A stretch of DNA of 64,000 nt from Ascaphus truei (lineage: Eukaryota; Chordata; Amphibia; Anura; Ascaphidae), in NCBI GenBank assembly GCA_036426205.1, contig WSYH01000849.1, positions 62,001 through 126,000 on the forward strand. Direction: 5' to 3'. Under the pieces are notes generated by a model. That model ran no database searches. It was not told where the DNA came from and was given only the letters and a program-made list of their open reading frames with translations. The position numbers and the translations under genes were made by a program. The first letter of the stretch is position 1. Each line of letters starts with the position of its first letter. This document shows positions 45,826-57,292 of the stretch, piece after piece.

Positions 45826-46108
45826 CATTGCAACCGGTTCAATGTAATTTGAGCTAGAACTGGTAATGAGGTGTATAGAACTTTTAAAAGAATTACACTG
45901 TCCATGTTAGCACTTGCAATCTTAGCCAGTGGCAATAGCCAATGATTTGCCTTACTCAGTTTATCAAGCGACTTGCAGTTTGGGAACCCAGCTCTCTCTC
46001 TGTCCTATTTGTGGTTTGTCATGCCGATCTCTTTGAAACAAGACAATATGGCTCTTGGATAAGTGGAGACCAAAACCTTGGACGAGAGAGCTCTTGTCCT
46101 CCCCTCGC

Positions 46109-46149
46109 TTCCCCCCCCCCCCCCCTCGCTTCCCCCTTTCCCCCCCCCA
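46109..46149. repeat. Poly-C tracts
   Basis: Two C-runs separated by TCGCTTCCCCCTTT; low complexity. Confidence 0.9.
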
Positions 46150-47092
46150 TCTGTAAAATCTGCACTATGCCCAGAAAAGACACCTCCAAGATTTCAAATT
46201 GAAATCGCCCGCCGTGCTTTCCTGAAGACCAGATCGTGAAGGACAAAAAGCCCCTCTTCTCAGCAGCCTAATTTGATAATATATATTTAGGCCGGGCTCC
46301 TAGACATAATTAAAGCACAGTCCTGACAAATGAGAGCGAGATAAAGCTGTTACAGCAAGATGTGTGTTTCCCAACTTGGCAAAGAGAAGCGGCAGCATCA
46401 GAACAGAGCGCTATTGTAACGTAAACCGTTTGCCGGGAAAATGGCTTCATTTTTAAAGTTGTAGTTTGACTTTTTCTGCCCGCAATTTTTTTAGTTTATA
46501 CGACTTGCTCTGAATATTAACATTTCACGCGGAGGAGATGTCACATTGTAAAATGCTAGTAGCATTCTTGTTTTTTTTTAATTTTTTTTTAAGAGGTATG
46601 AATGCAAAGATGAGGCGGCCATTGTTGCGTTTCCAAATAAAAATTCACTACTTAAACATACCACAAATTATGGAACAATGATTACAAATGTTGGATACTG
46701 TGAAACAAAATAAAAGAAATTAGACTGTTTTCACTTTCTTGCTTTATGTGCTACTGTACATGGTGGAACGGCACCTTCAAGACTAGTAAAGCATCTCACT
46801 TTAATATCGGCAGTGTTGAAGTGTGCAGACAGCCTTATTACTTGCTCAGTAACTAAAACCCCTCATTAATCATTGCATTAATCACACATGCACATATTAT
46901 TAAGGTGTTTCATGAATGCCGCATGTAAAAAGTCTGTTTAAGAAGCCCCCTGTCCTGTTATCTTACCCTGGTACAGAAGAGTCTGTAATTGAAACACTGG
47001 AGAGGTGCTGGCCATGACTGCCTTGCAATGTGTTCTAAATGCATTGTTTTTAACCCCTTCTGTGCCAGTTTGGCCTGCCACATGCTGTAGAC

Positions 47093-47242
47093 CAGGGGTG
47101 ACCAACTCCTGTCCTCAAGGGCCAACAGGTCAGGTTTTCAGGATATCTCTGCTTCGGAACAGGGGGTGCAGTCTTTGAGCCAACTGTGCTGAAGCAGGGA
47201 TATCCCCAATACCTGACCTGCTGGTGGCTCTTGAGGCTACTT
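47093..47242. mobile_element. Palindromic hAT MITE, copy G
   Basis: Left terminus CAGGGGTGACCAACTCCTGT; right arm ends early after GGTGGCTCTTGAGGCTACTT. Flanking octamers CTGTAGAC and CTGTAGCC match at 7 of 8. Confidence 0.7.
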
Positions 47243-47606
47243 CTGTAGCCATTGAAGTGTTCTTGGTGAGATGTGTTTTATGATTACAAAGAGCACTCTT
47301 GAGTTATAGACTTAAACGTACAATTTTTTCCCCTTCATTATACTGACTGTACGGTTATGTTTATGTTGCTGTTTAAATACATGAGTGAAAGCTCAACTGT
47401 TTCATATAATTTATGTATTTCTTTAATGTCATTCAAGGTATCTTATTTCCTACATTACAGTACCATAAAAAAAAATTTTTTACACTTTCCCCATAGAGCA
47501 GTCTTTTTTTTTTTTTTAAACATTGTTTTCTGGGGGGAAAAAAGTCCAGGTTGATAATAAAAATTAGTTGCTGGGTAAAGGGTTAACTGCACCGTGGCAT
47601 TATATA

Positions 47607-48556
47607 CAGTGGTTTGCAGAAGTGTTAACCCCCTACCAATAATGTCACAAGTTGTCACAAACTGAGCACTGTTATGGGTAGGTAATGTCAGCAAAGGAAA
47701 AGAGTGAACAATTCTGTTTATATAAGTATTCAGACCCATAAGTCAGTACCTGGTAGAAGCCCCTTTTGCAGAAATTACGGCTGAGTGTTTTTGGATCGCT
47801 CCCTACTAGCTTTGCACAGTAGGATGGTGAAATTTTTGACGATTTTTCATGGGAAAATTGATCAAATTCTGATAAGTTTGTTGGGAATCGTCGATGGACA
47901 GCAATGTTCAAGTTTCGTCATAAATGTTCAGTTGGATTCAAGTAAAGACATTGACTGGGCCACTCAAGAACATTAATTCTCTTCAGTGTGACTTTGGCTT
48001 TGTGCTTCGGGTCATTGTCCTGCTGAAATATGAATTTCCTCCCCAGTGTCAGTCTTGGCTGAACTCAAACAGGTTTTCCTCACGGATTCGCCTGTACTTT
48101 CCACCATCAATTCTCCCCTCTATCCTGACAAGCTTCTCCAGTTCTTGCTAAAGAGAAACATCCCCATAACATGATGTCGCCACCACCATGTGTGACAGTG
48201 GGGATGGTGTTGACTGGGTGACGTGCAGTGTTGAGCTTGCGCCAGACGTAACGCTTGGAATTTAGAGCAAAAAGTTTGTTTTCTCGTTTGACCATAAAAC
48301 CTTTTTCCACATGTCTGCAGTATGATCTGTATGCTTTATCGCTAAAAAAATTGACTTAAATCCAATGAAACATTTATGGTGAGACTTGAAGATTGCTGTC
48401 CATCGACGATCCCCTAACAAACGTTACAACTGGATTAATTTTCCCATGAAAAATGGGCAAACATGTCCCCATCATGCTGTGCAAAGCTAGACGAGACTGA
48501 TCCAAAAAGACTCATTGGAGTAATTTCTGCAAAAGATGCTTCTATAAAGTATTGAC
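47607..48556 (-). mobile_element. Tc1-like transposon relic, rearranged
   Basis: Left end CAGTGGTTTGCAGAAGTG follows a TA and matches the common Tc1 terminus. On the minus strand, 48310-47672 encodes the transposase catalytic region in broken frames: NSKRYVWRK, PTVTHGGGDIMLWGCFS, the [12 protein letters not shown] region near 48030, then AVHRRFPTNLSEFDQF at the C-terminus. The block at 48378-48533 is an inverted second copy of that C-terminal part (GCTGTCCATCGACGATCCCC against its mirror at 47886-47905). It is therefore two inverted partial copies, not one simple element. Confidence 0.75.
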
Positions 48557-48606
48557 AGTCCCAGCCGGTTTTTTTATTTCCCCCCCCTCCACCCTCTATT
48601 TTTTTG

Positions 48607-48885
48607 AACCGCATTCATTTCAGCTCTGGGGTCTCCCTGCTTTCGGAGATGCAGACCCCCTGAAAGGGGTGCCGGTATCTCCTGCAGCTTTCTGCAGTTT
48701 GCGTCTGACAATGTCACAGCTTCCTATTGGCCCACAGGGCACAGCAACTTTGAAATGCAGACATATAGTGAACCCCTGAGTGGCTACCGGCACCCCCTGC
48801 AAGGTAAGTACCTCTGGAAGCAGGCGGTCCCCAGAGCAGAAATTAACCGGGTTCAGCTCTGGAGACCCCTGCTTCAATCCCATAT
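48607..48885. mobile_element. GAGCTGAACC-type palindromic MITE, copy 2
   Basis: GAACCGCATTCATTTCAGCT opens it and GGGTTCAGCTCTGGAGACCC closes it. The arms CCTGCTTTCGGAGATGC and GTACCTCTGGAAGCAGG are inverted. It contains a donor-like AAGGTAAGTACC that could act as a cryptic splice site in the plus orientation. Confidence 0.65.
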
Positions 48886-49068
48886 TAAAAACATGAAAGG
48901 GAATAAAAGCGACTGGGATTGCCTCTTTAAAAGGGGCTGAATACTGCAACCAGTACGTTTCATGTTGGACATTTCTTTTGTTGACATTTAACCTCCTCTT
49001 CATATAACAGATTTCAGTTCCATTACAGAATTGAAATTTGCATTTAAAATTTTAATCCTATTAGAGGT

Positions 49069-49228
49069 ATATTAGTATTTTATCTGGTAGTGCTAGGCCT
49101 TGCGAACGGGTGTCTGCCTTGTCGTGGCTCGCAAACTTACAACGCTTTGGCCAAAGGGTTAAACTAAATGACCCTATTTCACTGTGTATTTCTGTCATGT
49201 TGGATGTAGCATTGGGCTTCTCTGTCGG
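49069..49228. repeat. Unclassified dispersed repeat, copy 2
   Basis: See 6551-6730; the two copies agree at almost every position apart from the internal gap, so both are recent or the family is conserved. Downstream sequence (AAATAAATCAGTTCTGTA) resembles part of the TTAA MITE at 35449-35894. Confidence 0.75.
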
Positions 49229-50102
49229 CTTTTTAAATAAATCAGTTCTGTAATATTAGATAATACTGTCTTTTTTTTTTTTTAATGCACCGAGAATTTG
49301 AATGGTTTCTGTTGCAACCAAATGAAAGTCACATCCACTTCCTCTTTTGAAACAGGCGAGACAGACCTTTTTTGAGCTCTGCCCTTTGGCAACAAAGTAT
49401 TACAAACTGTCTGTTACTGTGTTCAGCAGACTGCCTATTACTCTGAAAGCTGTAACAATAATGTTACACTTAGTAATGTTACATAACCGCTGCAGCATTT
49501 CAGAGACTGCAGTACAAAGTTAGAAGGCGGCCATTGTTAGGCGCACAATCAGGATATTTACAGGTGTATAACAGGAGCACCACACGATTGCCAGCTCTGG
49601 TAAGAATGTAGAATGATGCATTGTCACACGCTTTACATATACAAATAAGAAAAAAGGGGAAATGTAGTTCTGCTTTAACACCATCCCTTAGAGTGACAAG
49701 CGATGCATTGAGGTGATAATGCCCCCACCTGCCCCCCACTCCAGGCAATGAAGAAGTTAAGTTGGAATTTTAGTTGAAACATGGAGAAGATATTTTTTTT
49801 GTGGACAGGTTCCCCTCCCCCTCTCCACAGGGAATTTACCACAATTGTGCTCTACATTACAGGCGTGTGTCCCAGTAGCTTGTCGGTAAGAAAGGGAGGG
49901 GGGGGGGGGGGGAGAGAGGAGACACACTGTGACTTCTGACTCAGTAGCCATTGTGTTGATACAGACTGGATTGGAAACAAACTATAGATTTCCCCCCCCC
50001 CCCACCCCGTTACTGTATTTTTAAAAAAAATTTTTTTATTGATCCCAATAATTAAAGGAATGGATTGTCTCCCTTCCCCTGTTTCGTGTCACAAAGACCT
50101 TG

Positions 50103-50202
50103 GGCCATATTTTCTAAGTGTGGCTAAGCCACAATGCCTTGCTTTCCCTTTCAATTGGCCGTTAGATGTCTTTTGACTTGGCAGTGTTTAGTAAAGATGG
50201 CC
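50103..50202. mobile_element. Short palindromic MITE
   Basis: GGGCCATATTTTCTAAGTGT and its imperfect reverse complement GTGTTTAGTAAAGATGGCCC bound 100 bp. Confidence 0.5.
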
Positions 50203-50239
50203 CTGCGTTTCTCCAACTGCAAGGCAGATATAGCTGGGC

Positions 50240-50286
50240 TTAACCTCTTTACTGCCTAAAGGCCTTTTTGGCGACAAAGGGGTTAA
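50240..50286. mobile_element. Ultra-short TTAA-ended palindromic repeat, 47 bp
   Basis: TTAA, CCTCTTTACTGCCTAAAGGC, CTTTTTGGCGACAAAGGGG, TTAA. Both TTAA ends are intact and the arms pair through most of the length. Confidence 0.6.
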
Positions 50287-50458
50287 GGGTGCTGTCATAT
50301 TCCAGCACGTTTAGGAGCTGTAATACTGTATAGCACTTAGCCATGTAACTCCCACTCCTCTATTTAGCAATTGTTAAAATTGGACACCTACATCAATTTG
50401 AAAACATTATACATGTACTTGTGCTACTGACATAGACACTGACACAGACACTGACGTG

Positions 50459-50489
50459 TGTACACACACACACACACACACACACACAG
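50459..50489. repeat. (CA)n microsatellite
   Basis: About 15 CA dinucleotides. Confidence 0.95.
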
Positions 50490-51064
50490 AACCTTCCTAC
50501 CTACCTTCCTCCTGGACTCTGCATTTTTCTATCACTGCTAACGACTGATTATCTTTTTACATTGAGGTCCAGTATTTTTTTATTCTGTCTTTGGATAAAT
50601 ATAAACATATTGATGGAAAATGCTGTGTGAGGATGGCAGTCCCACACACGAGTAACACACAAACAGCCATGACCTGGGATAATGTGAGAATTCCTGCTCT
50701 GTATGTTGGGTGGTGATGTCCATACCGTAAAGGTTGATAAGGACAGAGCAGGCACAATAACACTCTGTGTTAAGTTAGTGTACAAAACGGTATATATCCG
50801 GGCTCCACACATCTTGCCTCAGGCCCTCCTTCATATGAGGACGGGTATGAGGCATTATGATGGCTCTGTATACTGCGTTTGGCATGTGTGGGAATATAAA
50901 AGAACCAGCATTAGGAATTTTAGTTTATATCTGAATGTGTAGGTTGCTTTACTGTAGTATTTGTGTGCTCTTGTTAACAAACAAACCCAGATGATTGAAC
51001 GACTTTCAATTGGTAAGCCTGCAGCAATATTTGTTTGTGTCAAAACAGCGCAATAAAATACAAA

Positions 51065-51575
51065 TATCTCTGAAGCATGAAGCCCATAAGGGAAGACCCT
51101 GTCCTGAAGAACTTACAATCTAAGAGGCATATAGGGAGACATTGACACAGTAGGAAATTAAAAGTGCAAGTCGGATATATCTGGTGCATGTGGCTGTAAT
51201 GTAGGTCATTTAATGAGATGCTGCTTTTAAGTGAATAGGCCGGGAGAGGAGTAAAGTTTTAGGACATGAGGGCGGTAGAGATGATGGGTTCAAAGACGAG
51301 ACCTTGAGTTGAGAGTAAGAGTTGAGTAGGAGTGTAACGAGAGATCAGAGGTGAGAGATATGGAGGTGCAGAGGTGTGTAATGAGAGACCAGAGGTGAGA
51401 GATATGGAGGTGCAGAGGTGTGTAATGAGAGACCAGAGGTGAGAGATATGGAGGTGCAGAGCCTTGAAGGAAACATACTGGATCAGCACTTTGTTGTTAA
51501 CCCGTTGATGTAGAATGTGTAGAGAGTAGGACACGAATGACATCCTGTTTTCTGCGGCCCTCGGTGATGACACGT
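51065..51575 (-). mobile_element. L2 LINE fragment with a 44-bp internal tandem duplication
   Basis: The minus strand contains APPYLSPLISRYTPTQLL and LSTQGLVFEP, parallel to the L2 at 2.8 kb. A 44-bp unit (GAGAGATATGGAGGTGCAGA, GGTGTGTAATGAGAGACCAG, AGGT) is repeated about three times at 51340-51465, amplifying the segment coding for the SAPPYLSP loop. The left end holds the L2 tail (GAACTTACAATCTAAGAG). Confidence 0.75.
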
Positions 51576-52984
51576 ACTCAGCACTGCGTAGAACAATGCA
51601 TTTCTGATTGATATTGTTTCTGACATCACTCTATTTTCCTTCAGTTTAGAGAAGAAACGGCTGATTTGACCTAAATTTTCTATTCAGCTCGTGACTCCCG
51701 GGCAAAAAGGAGACGCTGCAGAGTACTTTCAATTGGTCATGCTTGTGTGTGTATATACATACATATGTACGCACACATATATGTACACACGTGTGTGTGT
51801 GTATACACATTTATAAATGTATACTTTTAGTAAACTCCGTTGAGCCCCCTCACTGCTGGAGCACTGTTACGAAGCCCTGTGGCAGTGAAGGGGTGACTGC
51901 ACAGAGGAACACATGCATTGTGTGATACTGGCTGTATAACACCATTTGGGACTTTTTACCTTTACTCCACAGTTACAGGGATTAGCTCTAAGAACTGTGC
52001 AAGTTACGTTTTTAGGCTTTCACATGCCCCTGCTACACCTGTTAGGAAAGCTCCTGGTGGAATAGAATTTATTTTGCTGATTCTCTTGAGCTTTACATTT
52101 CCGTCACTATTTAGTTGTGCGCGGCTGTCTGAGAGACAGGCAGCAGAGAGGCACACAGAGGCTTCTCATGCCTGACAGATTGAGTTCCAGTTGTCATACT
52201 GGGCTGCAGTGAAACAGTATTGGCTCTGCCTGTTTGGATGTGAATATTGAGGTACAGTGTAAAAACCTGAAGCCGGAGAGTGCTGTACAGGATGAGGCAT
52301 CTATGTGTAAACATATCACACAGCCAATACACACAGCCTTGGGTGTGCCAGCTCTCAAATGGCAGCATCTGATAAAATGCATGTTTGGAAGTACCAGCTT
52401 TGGTATTCACCTTCACTAGGCTGGCAAATACACCTGTAATAATGCACATGTCTTGCACAGAGCGTGTGAGCGCTCTGCACAGATCACTAATGAACCTTTT
52501 TGGTTCCTGTGGTACAGGGAGATGGTAAGTAACTTCCCCCTGATTTTGGGGAATTGCTAGCCTTGTGACTTCTACACTTATTTCCCCTGTCTACTCGGTA
52601 TTGGGCCCATTGCTAAATGGATCAGACATAACCTTTATCTCTGCAACTTAAAACTGCTTTCAGTAAGAAACCAAATGTGGAATCAAAAAGGAGCCTCTCT
52701 GTACCAGTACACTGTACCCCTGCACTGGAGCAGGAGGGTGGCATGTTCGGGGGATATGTGACCAAGCCCATCAGAGAAAGATTTGGGGAGTAACCTCCCA
52801 GTAGAGGCTAATACAGTAAGAACATGTAAAACTGCTTGGGATATACATAGAGGCTATCCTGAATAACAGTCCCGGATCTAATAGAATCTTGCGTAATACA
52901 ACCCACAGGAGAACGGACAGCTAGGATTCTCTGCCTCAAATTCTGTTTCTTAAACTAATTAGAAGGGTGCTTTTCAATACTACT

Positions 52985-54530
52985 GTATGCAGCGGTTGAT
53001 ACTTAATCACCCACTTCTCCTTTCTCCTTTGTGTTTGGGACAAAGCTCTCTCCTGGCTTCCGACTTTTCTCATTTTTTTTTTTTTTTGTGCATTTATTAC
53101 TTTTCTCCCTCTGATCAATATGTTGGGGTACCCCAAGGCTCGTTAGAGACGGCGTTTCTTTTTCCTTCTAAACTCTTTCTTGGTGACCTTAATAATGAAT
53201 TTTGCTTCATTAATCACTTATATGCAGGTGACACATCTGTATTTATCCACACTGAGCCTCATCTGCAGTACAGGTCCCCCAGCAATCTTATCCTGGATGT
53301 CAATTAGACGCCTTCAATTCTATGTCAGACTGACCTGCTCTTAATCTCACCTAAATGAAGCCCTATTGTGTTCTTTTCCATCACAACCAGTAACAACACA
53401 ATTCATTCAGTTCCCAAAGCTGCTTGTTCAGGTGCATGTTTGCCGCCTTTTTCGTTCCCTCACCTCCCCTCACTCCTGCTTTGAAATTATTATTTTTTCT
53501 TCTATATTTGGAGCATTGGGGCCTCGGGAGCTGAACCGCATTCATTTCTGTTCCTGGACACCCTGCTTCCCGAGATACTTCCGTAGGGGGTGCCGGAGGC
53601 AGCTCTGTGTGGCTTGTTCGGGCCATCGTTATGGTAGTTTAAATGTACTGTCACGCGGGGTGATAAGAAGTCGTGATGTCATCCCTTGCTACTTCCTATT
53701 TGCCCACGTGACCAGGACATTTAAACCGGTGGAGCTGCTACCGGCATCCACTACGTAGGTAAGTATCTCGGTGAGCAGGGGGTCCTTGGAGCTTAAATTA
53801 ATGCCATTCAGTGCCGAAGACCCCCTGCTTCCCACCTATGGGGAAACATTTTATTTTTAAGAACATATGCTCCTTTAATGCTTTTCTAAATCGTTCCATT
53901 TCTCTGTAACATTACTAAAATAGGACCTTTTCTCTGTTTCTCTACTACTGAAACTTGTGTGCCCTCATGCTCTCCCTTCTAGACTACAGTAACTGTCTCC
54001 CTATTGGCCTCCCTGCTTCGCAGCTGTCTACCATTCAATCTATTCAAACGGCAGCTGCGGGGGAAACCTCACTGCTCTGTCTCTGCTTCTCTCCTCCTGA
54101 AAAATCTGATGGCTCCCTTTTGAACTCGGCATTCATTACAATATCTTTTCTATTCCAAGGCTCTCCACTCTTCTGCTGCTCCTTATATTTCCGCTTTAAT
54201 CTCACACACCTCGGGAACTCCTTCCCTCGCTGTCCTCCAAGCACTTTCTCTCTCTAACTTCCAAACTTACCTGCAAACTCGCTGTGCAACAAAGCGGTTT
54301 TATAGGCCTGGCTGGACCACTCCGCACTAAACAGTTATACCCACCCTAACCAGTGCACTCACATTTACTCCTGTTTCTGTTGGTCTCCCCACACAGCAAC
54401 TAGATTGTAAGCTCCTTGGGAAGGGACACCTTTTCTCCCACTGTCACATTTATGCCTTGATGCACTTCTCCCGTCTGAATTATATTCCCTGTATTGTAGC
54501 AGTATTGCAATGTTTGTAAAAATTAGCGCT
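52985..54530 (+). mobile_element. L2-type LINE, degraded, interrupted by a MITE
   Basis: VGVPQGS at about 53126 and LYAGDTSVFI (the YADD box, mutated to YAGD) at about 53218 precede the MITE at 53529-53843. After it come LDYSNCLPIGLPASQL, WNSFP-type C-terminal remnants and the tail TAGATTGTAAGCTCCTTGGG. Many frameshifts; an old copy. Confidence 0.75.
53529..53843. mobile_element. GAGCTGAACC-type palindromic MITE, copy 3
   Basis: GAGCTGAACCGCATTCATTT opens it; GACCCCCTGCTTCCCACC lies at the close. Arms CGAGATACTTCCGTAGGGGG and TACGTAGGTAAGTATCTCGG are inverted. It is inserted in the L2 copy and interrupts its RT frame. Confidence 0.65.
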
Positions 54531-54555
54531 ATCTGGTTGGTGGTACTAAAATATA

Positions 54556-54595
54556 CAGCCTTGACAAAGCTCGCCCAGCAAAACGTACGTCGGCA
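54556..54595 (+). other. Degenerate hammerhead-like motif
   Basis: TTGACAAAGC, TCGCCC, AGCAAAACGTACGTC lie between GCC and GGC. This mirrors the layout of the better motifs in the Penelope-like element (CUGANGA box, short stem II GCT/AGC, GAAAC box, GUC) but departs from the conserved core at three positions. Probably a decayed relic. Confidence 0.3.
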
Positions 54596-56308
54596 CGCGA
54601 CACAATGGCGTCATGGAGGCGGGGCTTGTGTTCATAATCGGAACACACTGGCCTCCCTCTCCACGGCGTTATGCTCTCAGTATATTGTGCAAAAGCTCTC
54701 CTATGATTTTATTTAGCAGCAGTAGCGCTTATTTCTCTGCTTTTAAGAGAATTGTGTACACCTCGAATGGCGCAGCACTCCTGAGAGCGTTCATTAGTAC
54801 TACTGGCATGCAGGCAGAAGGACAAGGTTTTTATGTATATGTAATTGTAGCTCATTGGCTCTCTTTACACTGGTCAGACGTGATTCTGGACTTACCATAA
54901 CAGGTCAGCCCTCAACCCAGACCACTATCCACCAGCAGGGTCTCACTGTAGGTCCCCCATTGTAGAGTTACAATACTCCTTTATTATATGGTGCATTGTG
55001 TTTGGGGGAGATATCAGTGCAATGTGGCTCCTCAGGTAGCACTGGATCAGATAACATCTCTCCAATATACTGCACTACTATTGTTAGGCGCCATTACAGT
55101 GGAGCTCTGTATTGCCTCCTGTGTGGGTCACAATAGGACTTTGGGCTAACCATACTGGGCTATCCCTTTGTCCAGACCCACACCCTAGGAGTTAAACACC
55201 ACCTGCGCAGTTTGCATTGAGCATCACACCACAGCTTGTGTGGTTTCAGCAGCCTATGGGGCTAAGCTTAACAGGCTATCCCCTTACCCTGACCAGCATA
55301 TCACTATACCATCTGAAATGGAAGAGCCTGACTAACACCATATAGGCACTGTGCCGTTTAATTGTATGGGGCTCACTGAGTTCTACATACTGTCATCTAT
55401 ATGTATGTATAAAGTGTTAGTAGAGATCTTAACCGTAAACTGCTGTGGATCAAACTAGGATTAAGGGTTGGCCAAACTGTGTAAAAGATTGACTCTGGCC
55501 TCTAGCATTTATATAAGTTAGTATGTTTGAATATCAAAAGTTTTTTTTTATTTTTCCCCTCTTAACTCTGTGCTGTTAATTGACCAACTGGAACAAGCTG
55601 ATTTATTGGGGAGGGGGAGGGTCATGTGACTGCTTTAGCTGTATAAAACTAAGACCCTTCCTGCATTTGCAGGAACTGCATTGCCATGATATAGTGAGCT
55701 ATTTAAAGTGAGCTTTTAAGTGAGAAGTTATAGATAGACTATAGTTTGACTAGAGGTGACTGGTGACTGCATCTTTCTGCAAACTCTTTTACTCACGACA
55801 ACAAACGGTAAGCTATTCAGATCACACTATGATCCCATGCTTGCTAACCTGCATATTTTAACCCCCCACCCCGTTACAACTTATTTCACTGCAGCCTCTC
55901 CCAAAACTGACTGCACAATACACTGAAACCCTGAACTGACTCTAGCATTGCAATGCACCAAAACATTTGACAAGGAACAGGCACACCCCTGCTGTTTAGT
56001 CTGCACACACTCACTTTGTTCACAACAGCTCCTTGCAGCACTGCCTACCTCTGGCATAATGAACCTGCTATATATCGTAACTTTTTTCTTTCTCATGGAG
56101 GTGTTACTCCCTCTATCCACTACAAACTCCTCCATCCTGGCCCACACCCAACATCACCATACACCCTGGACTACTCAAAAGCCTTTCACTATCTACTGAA
56201 TGTTGGTGGAGAACTCTAAAAAGCAGCACACCAACCACTGCTCACTCTAATAGCAAACACCACAAATTTACAACCGGCAAACAACTACCCAAATGCCTAC
56301 TTGTACTG

Positions 56309-56350
56309 TTACTCTTTTTAGCAGGTGATATTGAACCTAACCCAGGTCCT
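56309..56350 (+). other. 2A-like ribosome-skipping motif in the LINE polyprotein
   Basis: The frame used by the endonuclease reads LLLFLAGDIEPNPGP across 56309-56350 or so, matching the D-x-E-x-N-P-G-P 2A signature. A Leu-rich hydrophobic run sits just before it, as in known non-LTR retrotransposon 2As. It lies upstream of the endonuclease (INIQSLLPKLDEL begins at about 56429), so an N-terminal peptide would be released from the endonuclease-RT protein. Confidence 0.7.
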
Positions 56351-57292
56351 CCCATTTCAGCTCTGTCCCATGCCCCTGAGAATTCCATCTTTAAATTCCA
56401 AAAAGGGCTATCTGTCGCCCATATAAATATCCAGAGCCTGCTGCCCAAACTGGACGAACTAAGGGCATGGTGCCTTATGCATAAACCCAAAGCCATCATT
56501 CTTACAGAAACATGGCTATCCCCTAAAACCCCTGATGCAAATATCGCCATTCAGGGATACTCCATTTTTAGGAGAGATAGGTCAAAGAGAGGAGGAGGGG
56601 TGTTATTTTATATTGCAGACACCTTACAATTTACACTGTTAAATTGCCCACCAAGCCCATCCTCTTTTGAAATTCTAGTTGGCAAAATCTGCCTCCCCTT
56701 TTCTAAGCCCATCTTGATTGCCGGCATCTACCGCCCCCCTAAAGCCCCTCTACAATCCCTGACTGATATCACACAATTTCTTGGCTCCATTTCCTCTCTG
56801 AATGAGAAGAGTGAGCTGCTAGTTCTTGGAGATTTCAACTTCAATTGGCTTGACCCTAAAAACCACAAAATCCAGATACAGCTCAAGTCACTTAACCTAT
56901 CACAACTCATTTCCCAACCCACATGGATAAACCTGAAATCGCATAACCATTCCTGGCTAGACTGGATTCTCTCCTCAAACCCCAGCAGAATCCAATCATC
57001 TGGCATCCTTCCTGATATTTTCAGTGACCATGCAATAGTGTACTGTGTAAGGAAAATTAAAACACCCCAATCAAGCCCTAAAGTTCTCCTCACTAGAATA
57101 TTTAAAAACTTTAACCCACAACAGTTTCTGGATGACCTTACCAACTGCCCATGGCACAGAATCGATTTAATTCCCGACCCTGATTCTGCACTCGACTATT
57201 TCCAATCCGAGTTCTTAAAACTTTTCGATACCCATGCTCCATTACGCAAAATAAGGGTACGGGGTTGCCCACCTTCCATGGGTTACAACTGA
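56327..57292 (+). pseudogene. LINE AP-like endonuclease domain
   Basis: From the 2A motif onward one open frame gives INIQSLLPKL, ILTETWLSP (metal-binding Glu), RGGGVLFYI, IAGIYRPP, LLVLGDFNFNWLD, SWLDWILSS and the SDHAIVYC block, i.e. the apurinic-like endonuclease set in order. A frame shift near 57270 ends this frame at 57292. Confidence 0.85.

Noticed and set aside
47672..47911. Host gene for a 79-residue protein
   Set aside because: It is the C-terminal part of a Tc1-like transposase in a broken frame.
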